Below, piece by piece: positions 45,913 through 56,246 of a DNA stretch of 64,000 nucleotides. The stretch is from Saccharibacillus deserti. Lineage in GTDB: Bacteria > Bacillota > Bacilli > Paenibacillales > Paenibacillaceae. Under the pieces are notes generated by a model, which was not told where the DNA came from, did no database searches, and saw only the letters and a program-made list of their open reading frames with translations. The DNA is taken from assembly GCF_013618475.1 (NCBI RefSeq), contig NZ_JABJVN010000001.1, forward strand, positions 372,001 through 436,000. The letters run 5' to 3'. Each line of letters starts with the position of its first letter. Position 1 is the stretch's first letter. The translations under genes and the position numbers were made by a program.

Positions 45913-46254
45913 ATGGCCACTTTTAATCAGATTACAACCAGCGAACAGCTGGAAGCCCTTATTCAAGAATCCGGTGAAAAGCCGGTCCTGATCTTCAAGC
46001 ACAGTACCCGCTGCCCGATCAGCTCGAGAGCCTATTTGGAAGCCAAGCGTTATTTGGAAGATTCGCCGAATCCGGATGCCGCTTATGCGTTGATTCATGT
46101 TGTCGAAGACCGTCCGGTTTCGCTCGAAGCGGCCGATCGTCTGGGTGTCGAGCATGCTTCGCCCCAGGCAATCCTGCTCAAAAACGGACATGCGGTCTGG
46201 AACACGTCGCATTCCCGGATTACTTCTTCCGCGCTTCGGGAGGCCCTGTCTTAA
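45913..46254 (+). CDS. ytxJ: Monothiol bacilliredoxin YtxJ
   Basis: 113 residues. Thioredoxin-like fold with a single active Cys C34 in KHSTRCPISSRA, the YtxJ signature. It removes bacillithiol from proteins, so the host probably makes bacillithiol. Start at ATG 45913; the upstream frame has no site. The stop lies inside the following terminator. Confidence 0.88.
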   Translation: MATFNQITTSEQLEALIQESGEKPVLIFKHSTRCPISSRAYLEAKRYLEDSPNPDAAYALIHVVEDRPVSLEAADRLGVEHASPQAILLKNGHAVWNTSHSRITSSALREALS

Positions 46255-46270
46255 GACAGGCGCCTTTTTT
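46243..46270 (+). terminator. Terminator of ytxJ
   Basis: Stem CCTGTC/GACAGG with T-run, overlapping the stop codon. Confidence 0.75.
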
Positions 46271-46292
46271 GGAAAAAAGTGAAGCGTTAACA

Positions 46293-46321
46293 TTGCACAC
46301 CCAACAAATTTATCGTATCAT
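46293..46321 (+). promoter_or_regulatory. Promoter of ccpA
   Basis: TTGCAC and TATCAT separated by 17 bases, about 75 bases before the start. TGAAGCGTTAACA just upstream (46279) resembles a shortened cre site and could allow self-control. Confidence 0.45.
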
Positions 46322-46394
46322 GGTACTAATGAAAGCTTGAATGTAATTCATTGAAACATGATTGAAAAATTTACTGGCAATGGAGAGAACAGAT

Positions 46395-47405
46395 GTGACG
46401 GTAACTATTTATGATGTGGCGCGCGAAGCTGGCGTTTCGATGGCCACCGTTTCCCGGGTCGTTAACAACAACCCCAACGTGAAGCCGCAAACCCGCAAGA
46501 AAGTATATGAGGCGATTGAGCGTCTAGGCTATCGTCCGAACGCTGTGGCACGCGGTCTGGCCAGCAAGAAAACAACGACGGTCGGTGTAGTGATTCCCGA
46601 TATTTCGAACTCGATTTTCGCCGAGATCGCCCGCGGCATCGAAGACATCGCCAATATGTATCATTACAATATTATTTTGTGCAACGCCGATAAGAAAAAA
46701 GACAAAGAAATCCGCGTCATCAATACCCTGCTGGAGAAACAGGTCGACGGTCTGCTGTTCATGGGCGGCACGATTACCGAAGATCACGTCCAGGCGTTCC
46801 AGACGGCATCCGTGCCGATCGTTCTTTGCGCAACCAAAGATGAAAACGGTACGATTCCGGCCGTCGATATCGATCATGAAGCAGCTGCTTTCGATGCGGT
46901 CAGCACCCTGGTCCGTCACGGTCACCGCGAGATCGCGATGATCAGCGGTACGCTGCAGGATCCGGCAAACGGTTACTCGCGTTTCCAAGGTTACAAGCGA
47001 GCGCTTGAAACGGCGGGAATCGAGTATCAGGAAGATCTGGTCCGCATCGGTAATTATCGGTATGAGTCCGGTGTGGAAGCGATGAAGTATTTCCTCGGCC
47101 TCAAACGCAAGCCGAGCGCGATCTTCGCCGCAACGGATGAAATGGCGATCGGAGCCATCCACAGCGTACAGGACGAAGGCTATAAAGTGCCGGACGATTT
47201 CTCGATTATCAGTGTGGACAATATCCGTATGGCTTCCATGGTACGTCCGCAGCTGACGACTGTTGCTCAACCGATGTACGATATCGGTGCAGTGGCGATG
47301 CGTCTGCTGACCAAGCTGATGAAAAAAGAGAACGTCGAAAATTCACAGGTTATTCTGCCGCACGAAACGATTCTCCGGTTGTCCGTCGCTCGTCTGAACG
47401 ACTGA
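46395..47405 (+). CDS. ccpA: Catabolite control protein A
   Basis: GTG 46395 is chosen: it sits eight bases after GGAGAG and gives the family start [23 protein letters not shown]. 336 residues. LacI-type helix-turn-helix, [12 protein letters not shown] and [22 protein letters not shown], then the periplasmic-binding-like core. Global regulator binding cre sites with Ser-phosphorylated HPr or Crh. A Crh-like protein is encoded about 9 kb away. Confidence 0.93.
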   Translation: MTVTIYDVAREAGVSMATVSRVVNNNPNVKPQTRKKVYEAIERLGYRPNAVARGLASKKTTTVGVVIPDISNSIFAEIARGIEDIANMYHYNIILCNADKKKDKEIRVINTLLEKQVDGLLFMGGTITEDHVQAFQTASVPIVLCATKDENGTIPAVDIDHEAAAFDAVSTLVRHGHREIAMISGTLQDPANGYSRFQGYKRALETAGIEYQEDLVRIGNYRYESGVEAMKYFLGLKRKPSAIFAATDEMAIGAIHSVQDEGYKVPDDFSIISVDNIRMASMVRPQLTTVAQPMYDIGAVAMRLLTKLMKKENVENSQVILPHETILRLSVARLND

Positions 47406-47421
47406 ACCAGAGTGTAATCCG

Positions 47422-48126
47422 ATGAAAAATCCGATTGCCCTGATGGGCGCGATGGATGAAGAAGTCGAGCTTCTGCTTGGCGAGACGGAACATGCCCGCA
47501 GCCGCAAAGCTGCGGGCATTACGTTTACCGAAGGCTTGTTCCGCGGACAGGATGTGGTGATCTGCCGATGCGGCGTCGGCAAGGTCAACGCCGCTGCGGC
47601 TGCGCAGGTTCTGATCAGCGAATTTGGCGTTCGGGCTTTGGTATTTACCGGTGTAGCCGGAGCGCTGCATCCGGATCTTTCGATCGGCGATCTGGTTCTT
47701 GCCTCCGAAAGTCTGCAGCATGATATGGATGCGTTGCCGCTCGGTTTTGCTCCGGGCGTAATTCCTTTTCAAGAAGAATCCGTGTTTCCTGCGGATCAGC
47801 GTCTGATTGCCTTGGCCGAGCAGTCGTGCCTAGCGGAGAAGATTGATTTTCGTATAGGACGCATTTTGTCGGGAGATCGCTTTGTGGCCGACCGCCTTGA
47901 AGTTGCGAGACTGCGGCGCGACTTCGAAGGACTGTGTACGGAAATGGAAGGAGCGGCGGCAGCCCAGGTCTGCCGGATGAACGGAGTACCGCATGTTATC
48001 ATCCGCTCCATGTCCGACAAAGCGAACGGAGAAGCGCCAGGCAGCTTTGCCGAATTTACCAAAGAAGCCTCAGCCCGGTCTTTTGCCGTCGTAGCCGGAA
48101 TGGTCGAACATTGGACGGCTCTGTAA
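47422..48126 (+). CDS. mtnN: 5'-methylthioadenosine/S-adenosylhomocysteine nucleosidase
   Basis: 234 residues. GAMDEEVELL, VFTGVAGALHP and EMEGAAAAQVC (catalytic and substrate Glu) with RSMSDKA at the end are MtnN family marks. Cleaves MTA and SAH in methionine salvage. Begins 16 bases after ccpA and probably shares its transcript. Confidence 0.92.
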   Translation: MKNPIALMGAMDEEVELLLGETEHARSRKAAGITFTEGLFRGQDVVICRCGVGKVNAAAAAQVLISEFGVRALVFTGVAGALHPDLSIGDLVLASESLQHDMDALPLGFAPGVIPFQEESVFPADQRLIALAEQSCLAEKIDFRIGRILSGDRFVADRLEVARLRRDFEGLCTEMEGAAAAQVCRMNGVPHVIIRSMSDKANGEAPGSFAEFTKEASARSFAVVAGMVEHWTAL

Positions 48127-48181
48127 TAGGAGTTGACGGGAACGTTGGATGCGCCGCCCAGGCGGTTGCCCAACCGAAATA

Positions 48182-48223
48182 AAAAGCCCGCGATTACCGA
48201 AGTATCGGTAATCGCGGGCTTTT
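48182..48223. terminator. Bidirectional terminator
   Basis: Perfect 19-bp arms around AAGTA, ending in T-run. Confidence 0.9.
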
Positions 48224-48296
48224 CGTATACAACCGCTTGTGAGATCGGAAGATGGGAGATGTTCTTCCCGCCTTCCGATCCGTTGAAGCGAAGCTG

Positions 48297-51200
48297 TTAC
48301 GGACTATCCATATGCAGCGTCTTGGATGGAGGGGATTCCCCGGCTTCGTTGGAAGCCGAGACTCTAAACCAGGCCTTGAACGGAGCCTGGGCCGAATAAC
48401 TGAATGAAGCGGAGCCCGTACTGCCGATCGCACTGTAAGGGCCATCCGCTGCCGCACTGTAGTAGACGGTATAGGAGGTGGCGCCTTCGGTCGGCTTCCA
48501 CGTGAGCTGAACGCCGCTTGCCGAAGCCATACCCTGAAGCTGCTGCGGTTCGGCCGGCGCCGTAACCGCAGCAGGCGGAGGAGGTTCTTCTTCCGCAGGC
48601 GGCGGAGTCACGGTCTCGGCAGGGACTTCCGGCTGCTCTTCTTCCGGCTGCTCTTCTTCCGGCTGCTCGGTTTCGGGCTTGGTGCCTTCGCCCATTTCGC
48701 CAAGCTGCTGTTCTTCTTCCGGTTTCGTTTCTTCCGGAGGCTCGACGGCCGGCTGTTCGATAGCATCGTTTGGAACCACAATACCTTCGACCGTTACGCC
48801 TTCTTCCGGTACGGTTGGTTCCGCTTCCGGCGCCGCCGTCGGTTCGGAAGGAGGCTGCGGTGATGAAGCCGCGCCTACGCTTCGGCTAGGCGCCGATTCT
48901 TTGCCGGCTACGTCGACAGCCGTCACGTAGTGGGTGGCGGAACTCGGGGAAATCTGGAACTGCAGGAAGTTCCCGGTCTGAACCGTTCCGGCATATTGGA
49001 ACGAGTTTCCGCCGTCCCAAGAGCTGTACAGGCGATAACCGACAACATCGTTCTCCGGATTGCCCGTAAAGGCGATCGCGCTGCCCGAATTATCCATCCA
49101 CACATTGACCGGAGCGGAAGGCGCACTGCCATCGTCCGTCCGTGGATCGACTTCCTTCGGCATGTCGACGCCCGCATCCGCAGGAATGTAGTACTCGAGC
49201 GGCTGGCCGTCGTTCATTTTGGACAATGCGTTTTTGAGTTCGAGAATCAACTGGTTGATCGGCTTCTCCCGGTTGACGGTGACTTTCTTCAGCACCATAT
49301 CGTCCGGAGTTTCCGGGTGAGGCACGTAATTGACTCCGTTATAAACGATATATTTCGCGTTCACGAGGCCATCGTCATAATCGGTCGGTACATATTTTTC
49401 ATTGAAAATGTCCGTGACCAGCTTGCCCGATTGCACCGTTAATTCGGTTGGCAGCTTGCCGCTGAAGCCCGAGACGGTCTTCGTCACGATGCCTTTCGGT
49501 TCCGCAAACGTCTTGGTCGGGAACAACTCGGGTTTGAGTGCGGTCACTTCATTCATGATCGTTGCCCACAGGAAGCGGGCACGTCCTTTGTCATCGTTCA
49601 TCGTGTTGACCGGTTCGTTGTAGCCGGCCCATACGCCGAGCGTCAGGTCCGGCGTATAGCCCATAAACCAAACGTCGCCGTAATTTTGCGTGGATCCGGT
49701 CTTGCCGGCAATCGAGATATTGCCGTACTGCTTGAACAGACCCGGGATGCCGCTTACCTGTGCGTTGCCCGTTCCTTCGCTGACTACCGTCTTCAGCATG
49801 TCGGTCATGAGATAGGCGGTCTGCTCGGAGAAGACCCGGCTCGGATTGACCTGGTGCTTGTACACGATATTGCCTTTGGAATCGACAATCTTCTCGATCG
49901 TATACGTTTCGTTGAACTCGCCGCCGTTGCCGATCGAACCGTAGGCACCCGCGAGTTCCTGAACGGTAACCCCTTGGCGCATGCCGCCGAGAACGCCCGT
50001 CGTATTTTTGTAATCGTCGTCGGTGATCGTGGTAATGCCCAGCTTTTTGGAGAACGCCCAAGCGTTTTTGACGCCGACTTTCTCGTTGAAGAGCTTAAGT
50101 GCCGGAATATTGAGCGACTGGTTGAGTGCATAACGCGCCGTCACCAAACCCTGATAGCGGCCGTTGGCATTTTTCGGAATGTGATAGGACGAACCCGAAG
50201 GCAGAATGATCGGCGCGTCGTCGATCACGCCGGCCGGCTGGATAAGTCCGGCGTCGAGCGCAGGCAGGTAGGCTGCGATGGGCTTCATGGTCGAACCCGG
50301 CTGCCGTTCCATCTGCGTGGAAAGGTTCATCTCCAGCGTGCCGAAACTGCGGCCTTCGATCATGCCGAGTACGGCGCCCGTCTTCTGGTCGATCAGACTT
50401 GCGGCCAACTGCTGCGGAAGCCCGCCGGGATCCGCAGGACCGAAGTTTGCCGGATTCTCCGCGACGGCGCGCATCGTTTTGTAAATGTCTTTGTCGATGG
50501 TGGTGTAGACGCGGTAGCCTCCGGTCAGCAGCAGCTGATTGGCCGCTTCGTAAGAGGAACCGTTCTCGCCCGAAGCGGCGTCTCCGCCCGGGTTCTGCAG
50601 GGTCATGACGATTTTGGTCGCTTCGCGTTCGACCTCTGCCATCAGATACGGATAGGTGGCGTAAGCTTTCGGCATTTTGCCGGCCAGCGAACTTTGCAGG
50701 TCGAATTCGAGCGCTTCGTCATACTCGGCCTGTGTGATTTTGCCGTCTGCCCGCATATTGGACAATACCCGATGCTGGCGGCTGACGGCGTTGTCGAAGC
50801 CTTTTTTGTTGAATTCCCCTTGGCTGTCAAAAGCGGAATACGTGGTCGGAAGCTGGGGAAGCCCCGACAGATAGGCGGCTTGGGCCAAATTCAGCTGCGC
50901 AGGATCGCTGATACCGAAAATACCTTTGGCCGCCGCTTTGACCCCGAACAGATTGTAGCCGGCGGCACCTTTGCCGAACGGCATCTTGTTCAGATAAGCG
51001 GTCATGATTTCTTCCTTGGAGAGGAAGCGTTCCATCCGCAGAGACAGGAGGATTTCCTTGATCTTGCGGTCGTTTGTTTTGTCCAGGCTCAAAAACACGC
51101 GGCGCGCCAACTGCTGGGTCAATGTGCTGCCGCCCGTTTGCACAGGTTCGTTCAGCACTTTTTGCTTGACGGCCCGGAGGGTGCCTTTTGTATCGATACC

Positions 51201-51566
51201 CGGGTGTTCGTAGAAACTCTTGTCTTCGATCGATACCAGTGCATCGATGACGGTCCGCGGAATCTGGTCGTATACGACAGGTCTGCGGTCTTCATCGGTA
51301 CGAAGCTGGCCGATCGGGGAATTATCCCTGAAATAAGCAAAGCCCGTAATCGAATTCTGGTCGATTGCCTGTTCAATCGAAGCTCTAGAGCGAACAGGCT
51401 CATCCTTGAGGATGGAGGTCACATACCCCGCTGCTGCGCCTCCCCCAAAAAGAACGGCTGCAAAACCCAAAATGACGACCCACTTAAAGAAGGTCAGCAT
51501 TTTGCGAAGCGGCGATCTTTTTTTGACGGAAGGGTTCGTTTCGGGCTTTTTTTTCTCATCTGCCAT
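48297..51566 (-). CDS. Class A penicillin-binding protein 1A with FN3 tail
   Basis: 1089 residues from ATG 51566 behind AAAGGAGG. Membrane anchor at about 27-48; glycosyltransferase 51 domain with E114 in SIEDKSFYEH; transpeptidase with S425 in GSTMKPI, SLN at 484-486 and KTGST at 622-626. After about residue 800 come a fibronectin III-like domain, a Pro/Glu-rich linker with repeated PEEEQ units, and a second FN3 domain. It polymerises and cross-links peptidoglycan outside the membrane. The long tail exceeds the usual length and may bind wall polymer. Confidence 0.92.
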   Translation of the reverse strand: MADEKKKPETNPSVKKRSPLRKMLTFFKWVVILGFAAVLFGGGAAAGYVTSILKDEPVRSRASIEQAIDQNSITGFAYFRDNSPIGQLRTDEDRRPVVYDQIPRTVIDALVSIEDKSFYEHPGIDTKGTLRAVKQKVLNEPVQTGGSTLTQQLARRVFLSLDKTNDRKIKEILLSLRMERFLSKEEIMTAYLNKMPFGKGAAGYNLFGVKAAAKGIFGISDPAQLNLAQAAYLSGLPQLPTTYSAFDSQGEFNKKGFDNAVSRQHRVLSNMRADGKITQAEYDEALEFDLQSSLAGKMPKAYATYPYLMAEVEREATKIVMTLQNPGGDAASGENGSSYEAANQLLLTGGYRVYTTIDKDIYKTMRAVAENPANFGPADPGGLPQQLAASLIDQKTGAVLGMIEGRSFGTLEMNLSTQMERQPGSTMKPIAAYLPALDAGLIQPAGVIDDAPIILPSGSSYHIPKNANGRYQGLVTARYALNQSLNIPALKLFNEKVGVKNAWAFSKKLGITTITDDDYKNTTGVLGGMRQGVTVQELAGAYGSIGNGGEFNETYTIEKIVDSKGNIVYKHQVNPSRVFSEQTAYLMTDMLKTVVSEGTGNAQVSGIPGLFKQYGNISIAGKTGSTQNYGDVWFMGYTPDLTLGVWAGYNEPVNTMNDDKGRARFLWATIMNEVTALKPELFPTKTFAEPKGIVTKTVSGFSGKLPTELTVQSGKLVTDIFNEKYVPTDYDDGLVNAKYIVYNGVNYVPHPETPDDMVLKKVTVNREKPINQLILELKNALSKMNDGQPLEYYIPADAGVDMPKEVDPRTDDGSAPSAPVNVWMDNSGSAIAFTGNPENDVVGYRLYSSWDGGNSFQYAGTVQTGNFLQFQISPSSATHYVTAVDVAGKESAPSRSVGAASSPQPPSEPTAAPEAEPTVPEEGVTVEGIVVPNDAIEQPAVEPPEETKPEEEQQLGEMGEGTKPETEQPEEEQPEEEQPEVPAETVTPPPAEEEPPPPAAVTAPAEPQQLQGMASASGVQLTWKPTEGATSYTVYYSAAADGPYSAIGSTGSASFSYSAQAPFKAWFRVSASNEAGESPPSKTLHMDSP

Positions 51567-51703
51567 TGGCGTATCTTCCTCCTTTGAACAGGGCTTATTA
51601 TAGCACAAAATCAAGAAAAACAGCATAAGGAATGGGGAGGGGGGCTGAAGGAGGAGGCAAAGACTCCAAGCCGGGAAAAACAGAGGGGCGGGCAGGTTAT
51701 CCA

Positions 51704-51742
51704 TAAAAAAATACCCGCAAGCTGCAAAGCTTGCGGGTATTT
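51704..51742 (-). terminator. Terminator of rpsD
   Basis: Stem ATACCCGCAAGCT/AGCTTGCGGGTAT followed on the minus strand by a T-run. Confidence 0.85.
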
Positions 51743-51759
51743 CGATGAGGCTTCCCGAA

Positions 51760-52359
51760 TTAACGGTTGTAGAATTCGACGATTTGCTTTTCATCGATTT
51801 CTTGCGAAAGTTCGCCGCGCTCAGGCAGACGGAGGTACTTGGCTTCCATCGCCGTGTCGTTGTACTCGATGTAACCGACAACGTGTGCACGGTTTTCCAG
51901 AGCTTCCTTGATGGAAGCCATGCCGCGGCTTTTCTCACGAAGGCCGATTACGTCGCCAAGGCTTACTGCGTAAGAAGCGATGTCGACTTTTTTGCCGTTA
52001 ACCGTTACGTGACCGTGAGCGACCAGCTGACGCGCGCCTGCGCGGGAGTTGGCGAAGCCCATACGGTACACCAGGTTGTCCAGGCGGCTTTCCAGCAGGA
52101 ACATGAAGTTCTCGCCGGCGATACCTTGCATTTTTTGTGCTTTTGCAAACAGTGTGCGGAACTGCTTCTCGCCCAGACCGTACATGTGGCGCAGCTTTTG
52201 CTTTTCCTGGAGCTGCATGCCGTAGTTGCTTTGTTTTCTGCGTTGGTTAGCGCCATGCTGACCCGGAGGGAAGTTGCGCTTGAGATCTTTGCCGTTACCG
52301 CTCAGGGAAATACCGAGGCGGCGGCTGAGTTTGAATTTAGGGCCTGTATAACGTGCCAT
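51760..52359 (-). CDS. rpsD: 30S ribosomal protein S4
   Basis: 199 residues, full length, starting [19 protein letters not shown]. The S4 RNA-binding domain reads [12 protein letters not shown] and [18 protein letters not shown] behind AAAGGAG. Monocistronic, as in Bacillus, where S4 represses its own mRNA. Confidence 0.97.
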   Translation of the reverse strand: MARYTGPKFKLSRRLGISLSGNGKDLKRNFPPGQHGANQRRKQSNYGMQLQEKQKLRHMYGLGEKQFRTLFAKAQKMQGIAGENFMFLLESRLDNLVYRMGFANSRAGARQLVAHGHVTVNGKKVDIASYAVSLGDVIGLREKSRGMASIKEALENRAHVVGYIEYNDTAMEAKYLRLPERGELSQEIDEKQIVEFYNR

Positions 52360-52374
52360 ATTGGAAAAACTCCT

Positions 52375-52588
52375 TTGTCATGTGTAATGGCCGGGGAACC
52401 GTGTGCGCCGTATTTTGTTTCGCGTACGCAGGCCGGAGACGCTCTTCTCTATATAGAGAGGAAACGAATCAACGTACTCATATCGGGAGAGTTCAGCCGC
52501 TGTCCCGATAGCAACAAAACGCGTGAGGGTGACGCACCGTTACACCCAGATACGTAAGTATCCGGCGTTCATACATCACTAAATTTTA
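52375..52588 (-). promoter_or_regulatory. rpsD promoter and long leader, probable S4 autoregulatory RNA
   Basis: On the minus strand TTGACG (52606-52611) and TAAAAT (52583-52588) are 17 bases apart. A 5' leader of about 200 bases follows, with several stems including CCTCTCTATATAGAGAAG and TATCGGGA/TCCCGATA. Firmicutes rpsD leaders bind S4; no sequence comparison was possible. Confidence 0.5.
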
Positions 52589-52851
52589 TAGGATAAACCC
52601 TTGTTCGTCAAGCCTAAAAAAGGAAATGAAAAACTTAAATTTTAAACGCGAAAACCGATTGAGCCGAAAGACCCAATGAAAAGGAGAAATACCGAAAAAT
52701 AAGGTGCAAAAGTGGTGCAAAAAGAGTAATATAAGAAAAAGGTATAAGGAATACGCATACAAGCCCGGCTTTTGCACAGCTTCCATTTTGCGAAACCCGG
52801 GCTTTGCAATACGGCAGCGACAGGCATTGTTTTCGGCAAAGGAGAGAAGTT

Positions 52852-54831
52852 ATGTCCGAGCACGCAGGGAAGAACCGGGTGGAGGAAATTCGGCGCGACG
52901 AAATCGGCCAGGCGCTGTTTCCCGTCGTATCCCGCGGCGATCAGTCCTTCTGGATTCAGTCCGTGGATATCGGCACGGCCGATTTCCCTTATATAGAACC
53001 TTTGCTGAAAGAAAGCTTCGCCGACTGGCGGGAGCAAAATGCCGCGTCCGTGTCGAAAGCGGAATGGTTTTTGTTCAGCCACGAAGGAGAAGCCGCTTCC
53101 GGCGATCCGGAGCTGATCGGCCATTTGAAAGATCAGCCCGTACATGCCGGCTGGATGTCTCTGGCGACCCGGGAGCCGGTATATGTGCCGGCCGTGCGCC
53201 ACGAAGGCGAATACATGCGCAGGCGGACGGCTTTTGCCGTACCGGTCTTTACCCGGAGCGGGGGCGAAGTTTTCGCCGCTTTGGGCTGCGTGGTTCCCGA
53301 AGAGGAAGCCGACGGCATGCTGCGGTTGGTAGAGATGGCCGCCGCGCATTTCCGGACCTGCTTTTACCAGAGGCTGGAGTATTCCTTCGTTTACGATACG
53401 CTGTACACCCGGCAGGCCGGAACCTCGGCATTGAATGGGGATTCGGCGCTGTTTCGCATGGTCCGAAGACTGTACGACAAATTCAACGTGGACGGCGTAC
53501 TGGAGGAACTGCTGCGCATCGTGCTGGTCCTGTATCCGTCGGCCCGCTGTCAACTGCTGATGACGCAGGACTACCAAAGCTCGAATCCGCAGCTTCAGTC
53601 TTTCATGCTGGACCAGCGTAAACAGGATATCAGCATGACGGCTTTCATGAAAGGAAGCGTGGAAGTCGAGCTTGTTCCGTCGCCGGAGTATCCGGAGCGG
53701 ATCGAAGCGGCGCTTCCCTTGGCGGGACATCAGGGCATCTACGGCGTTTTCCACTTTACGCTGGATCTGCCGCCGGACCGTCTCGACACGCGCCTGCTCG
53801 GCATGATCGCGGATACGGCCGGCAAAGCTTTTGAGAATGCCAAATTATACGAGCAGTCGAATCTGCTGATCCGCGAACTTCTGCTGATCAACGAGCTGAC
53901 CAAGCGTCTGAACCAGAATCTGCAGCTCAGCGAAGTTTTTGCTTTTGCCATCCAGGAACTGGTGGGCATTTTCAGTGCGGACTACTGCTGCATTGTCAAA
54001 GACAATCCGCTGCAGCAGCGCTTCGATGTGATGGCCTGCAGCCTTCCCGAACTTCAAGGCTCTTCGTTCAGCCGGGACTACGGATTCGCGGGAACCGTTC
54101 TGCGTACGCAGGAACCGCTGATCGTATCGGATTATCTGGAGTCTTCGATACCGTCCCGCTTCATGGAACTTGCCGAAGCCCGTTCCATGATCGCGGCTCC
54201 GCTGATCTCGAACGGCAAAGCGATGGGCGCGGTACTGCTCGCCCAGCGCGAGCACCATTACTTTTCTTACGAGAACTTCAAGCTGCTGCAGATGCTCTCG
54301 ACGCATATCGGACTGGCCGTGAGCAATGCGACGCTGCATGCGGAACTTGAACGCATGGCCAACCGCGATACGCTGACGGGACTGTATGTGAGACGCTATC
54401 TCGACGAGCGTATCCATGCGCATCAGCTCCGGGGCTCCAAAGGCTCGCTGCTTGTCATCGATATCGACCGCTTCAAGCAGGTCAACGATACGTACGGTCA
54501 CCAGATCGGAGACTCCATTTTGCAGCAGGTGAGCGGAATGATTGTGCGGTCGATCCGCGAGACGGACGTCTCCGCCCGTTGGGGCGGCGAAGAACTTGCC
54601 GTGTATTTCCCGGAAACGGCGCTTGAGGAAGCTCTGATCGTTGCCGAGCGGATTCGCAGTTTCGTCGAAGAAGAAACCCATCCGGCGGTTACGGTATCCT
54701 GCGGGGTCGCCGAATGGGCGCAGGAAGATATGACGATCAGCGTCGAATCGCTTTTTTATCGCGCGGATATGGCTCTTTACCAAGCCAAGAACAGCGGCCG
54801 CAACCGGATTCGGGCCGCTGCCGGCGATTGA
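52852..54831 (+). CDS. GAF-GGDEF diguanylate cyclase
   Basis: 659 residues from ATG 52852 behind AAAGGAGAG. No membrane segment. One or two GAF-like domains occupy residues 60-500 (SFSRDYGFAGTVLRTQEPLIVSD is typical), followed by NRDTLTGLYVRRYLDE and the active-site loop WGGEELAVYFPE. It should make cyclic di-GMP in the cytoplasm in response to an unknown ligand. RxxD inhibitory site not evident. Confidence 0.88.
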   Translation: MSEHAGKNRVEEIRRDEIGQALFPVVSRGDQSFWIQSVDIGTADFPYIEPLLKESFADWREQNAASVSKAEWFLFSHEGEAASGDPELIGHLKDQPVHAGWMSLATREPVYVPAVRHEGEYMRRRTAFAVPVFTRSGGEVFAALGCVVPEEEADGMLRLVEMAAAHFRTCFYQRLEYSFVYDTLYTRQAGTSALNGDSALFRMVRRLYDKFNVDGVLEELLRIVLVLYPSARCQLLMTQDYQSSNPQLQSFMLDQRKQDISMTAFMKGSVEVELVPSPEYPERIEAALPLAGHQGIYGVFHFTLDLPPDRLDTRLLGMIADTAGKAFENAKLYEQSNLLIRELLLINELTKRLNQNLQLSEVFAFAIQELVGIFSADYCCIVKDNPLQQRFDVMACSLPELQGSSFSRDYGFAGTVLRTQEPLIVSDYLESSIPSRFMELAEARSMIAAPLISNGKAMGAVLLAQREHHYFSYENFKLLQMLSTHIGLAVSNATLHAELERMANRDTLTGLYVRRYLDERIHAHQLRGSKGSLLVIDIDRFKQVNDTYGHQIGDSILQQVSGMIVRSIRETDVSARWGGEELAVYFPETALEEALIVAERIRSFVEEETHPAVTVSCGVAEWAQEDMTISVESLFYRADMALYQAKNSGRNRIRAAAGD

Positions 54832-55029
54832 ACGCGGAATTTGGGGAAGCTCCGTGCGGCCGAGGCCGTTCGGGGCTTTTTTGCATGCCGGAAAAGCGTC
54901 ATCCGATGACTTCAAGCGGGGGAAGTGCTACAATGGTAAGGTTATCGGCGGCTTTGTCTGTAGACCGTCGTTCATTTTAAGCGGGTTTTCGGTATCTGCC
55001 GACCCCTTACCGCGGGAGGAACTGACAGC

Positions 55030-56145
55030 ATGCGTGATCCAAGAGTACAGAAATTGGCGAAGACGCTGGCGGGTTATTCCGTCAATGTCCAGCCGGGCGA
55101 GAACATCCTGGTCGAAATGATCGGCCCCGAACGCGATCTGCTTCAGGCGGTCGTGGAAGAAATCAGCGCTTTGGGCGGGAATCCTTTTGTGCAACTGACG
55201 GACAAAAGAGTGCAGCGCACCCTGCTGATGAACGCTACCGAAGAGATGGTCCGGACGTGGGCGGAAGCGGACTTGAACCGGATGAAGCAGATGCAGGGCT
55301 ATATCGGCATCCGTTCGGGCGAGAACGTCAATGAACTTGCTGACGTTCCGGAAGAGAAGATGAAGATGTACAATGCGCTCTACAACCATCCGGTGCACAG
55401 CGAGCAGCGCGTCAAGCGTACGAAGTGGGTCGTGCTCCGTTATCCGAGTTCGAGCATGGCGCAGCTGGCCAATATGAGCACGCAGGCGTTCGAAGATTTC
55501 TACTTCGACGTGTGCAATCTCGATTACGCCAAGATGGACCGTGCGCAGGATTCCCTGCAGAAGCTCATGAACGACACTTCCCGGGTGCGGATCGTCGGAC
55601 CGGGTACCGACCTGTCGTTCTCGATCGAGAACATTCCGGCTATCAAGTGTTCGGGCACCGCCAATATTCCGGACGGCGAAGTGTACACGGCGCCGGTGCG
55701 CGATTCCGTTAACGGAACAATCGCCTACAATGCGGCCAGTGTCTACAACGGCATTACGTTCGAGAATGTCACTTTCCGGTTCGAGCAGGGCCGGATCGTC
55801 GAAGCGACGGCCAGCGACACGGACAAGCTGAACAAGATTCTGGATTCGGACGAAGGCGCGCGGCATATCGGCGAATTCGCAATCGGGTTCAACCCGTATA
55901 TTCTGACCCCGATGAAAGACACGCTGTTCGACGAGAAAATCGCCGGCAGCCTGCATTTCACCCCGGGACAAGCTTACGAAATCGCCGACAACGGCAACCG
56001 TTCTTCCATTCACTGGGATCTGGTGCTTATCCAGCGTCCGGAATACGGCGGCGGCGAAATTTATTTCGACGGCCGTTTGATCCGCAAAGACGGGATCTTC
56101 GTTGTGCCGGAACTGGAATGTCTTAATCCTGAAAATTTAAAGTAA
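55030..56145 (+). CDS. M29 family aminopeptidase
   Basis: 371 residues, ATG behind GGAGGAACTGACAGC. RIVGPGTDLSFS, NIPDGEVYTAP, the repeated Glu/His/Asp metal ligands and EFAIGFNP near the end follow the thermophilic aminopeptidase (AmpS/AmpT) family. Removes N-terminal residues from peptides, metal dependent. Confidence 0.9.
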   Translation: MRDPRVQKLAKTLAGYSVNVQPGENILVEMIGPERDLLQAVVEEISALGGNPFVQLTDKRVQRTLLMNATEEMVRTWAEADLNRMKQMQGYIGIRSGENVNELADVPEEKMKMYNALYNHPVHSEQRVKRTKWVVLRYPSSSMAQLANMSTQAFEDFYFDVCNLDYAKMDRAQDSLQKLMNDTSRVRIVGPGTDLSFSIENIPAIKCSGTANIPDGEVYTAPVRDSVNGTIAYNAASVYNGITFENVTFRFEQGRIVEATASDTDKLNKILDSDEGARHIGEFAIGFNPYILTPMKDTLFDEKIAGSLHFTPGQAYEIADNGNRSSIHWDLVLIQRPEYGGGEIYFDGRLIRKDGIFVVPELECLNPENLK

Positions 56146-56167
56146 GTTTCAAAAGCGTGGAAAACGG

Positions 56168-56196
56168 TTGATAAGAAAGCGGATACAAGTTATCAT
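56168..56196 (+). promoter_or_regulatory. Promoter of the HPr-like gene
   Basis: TTGATA and TATCAT with a 17-base spacer. Confidence 0.55.
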
Positions 56197-56246
56197 GGAA
56201 CATGTGAGTACCGGTTATTCATTCAGATTTAGACGGAGGGATACTA

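Noticed and set aside
49686-51587. Plus-strand open frame of 633 codons
   Set aside because: Antisense of the PBP1A gene; shadow.
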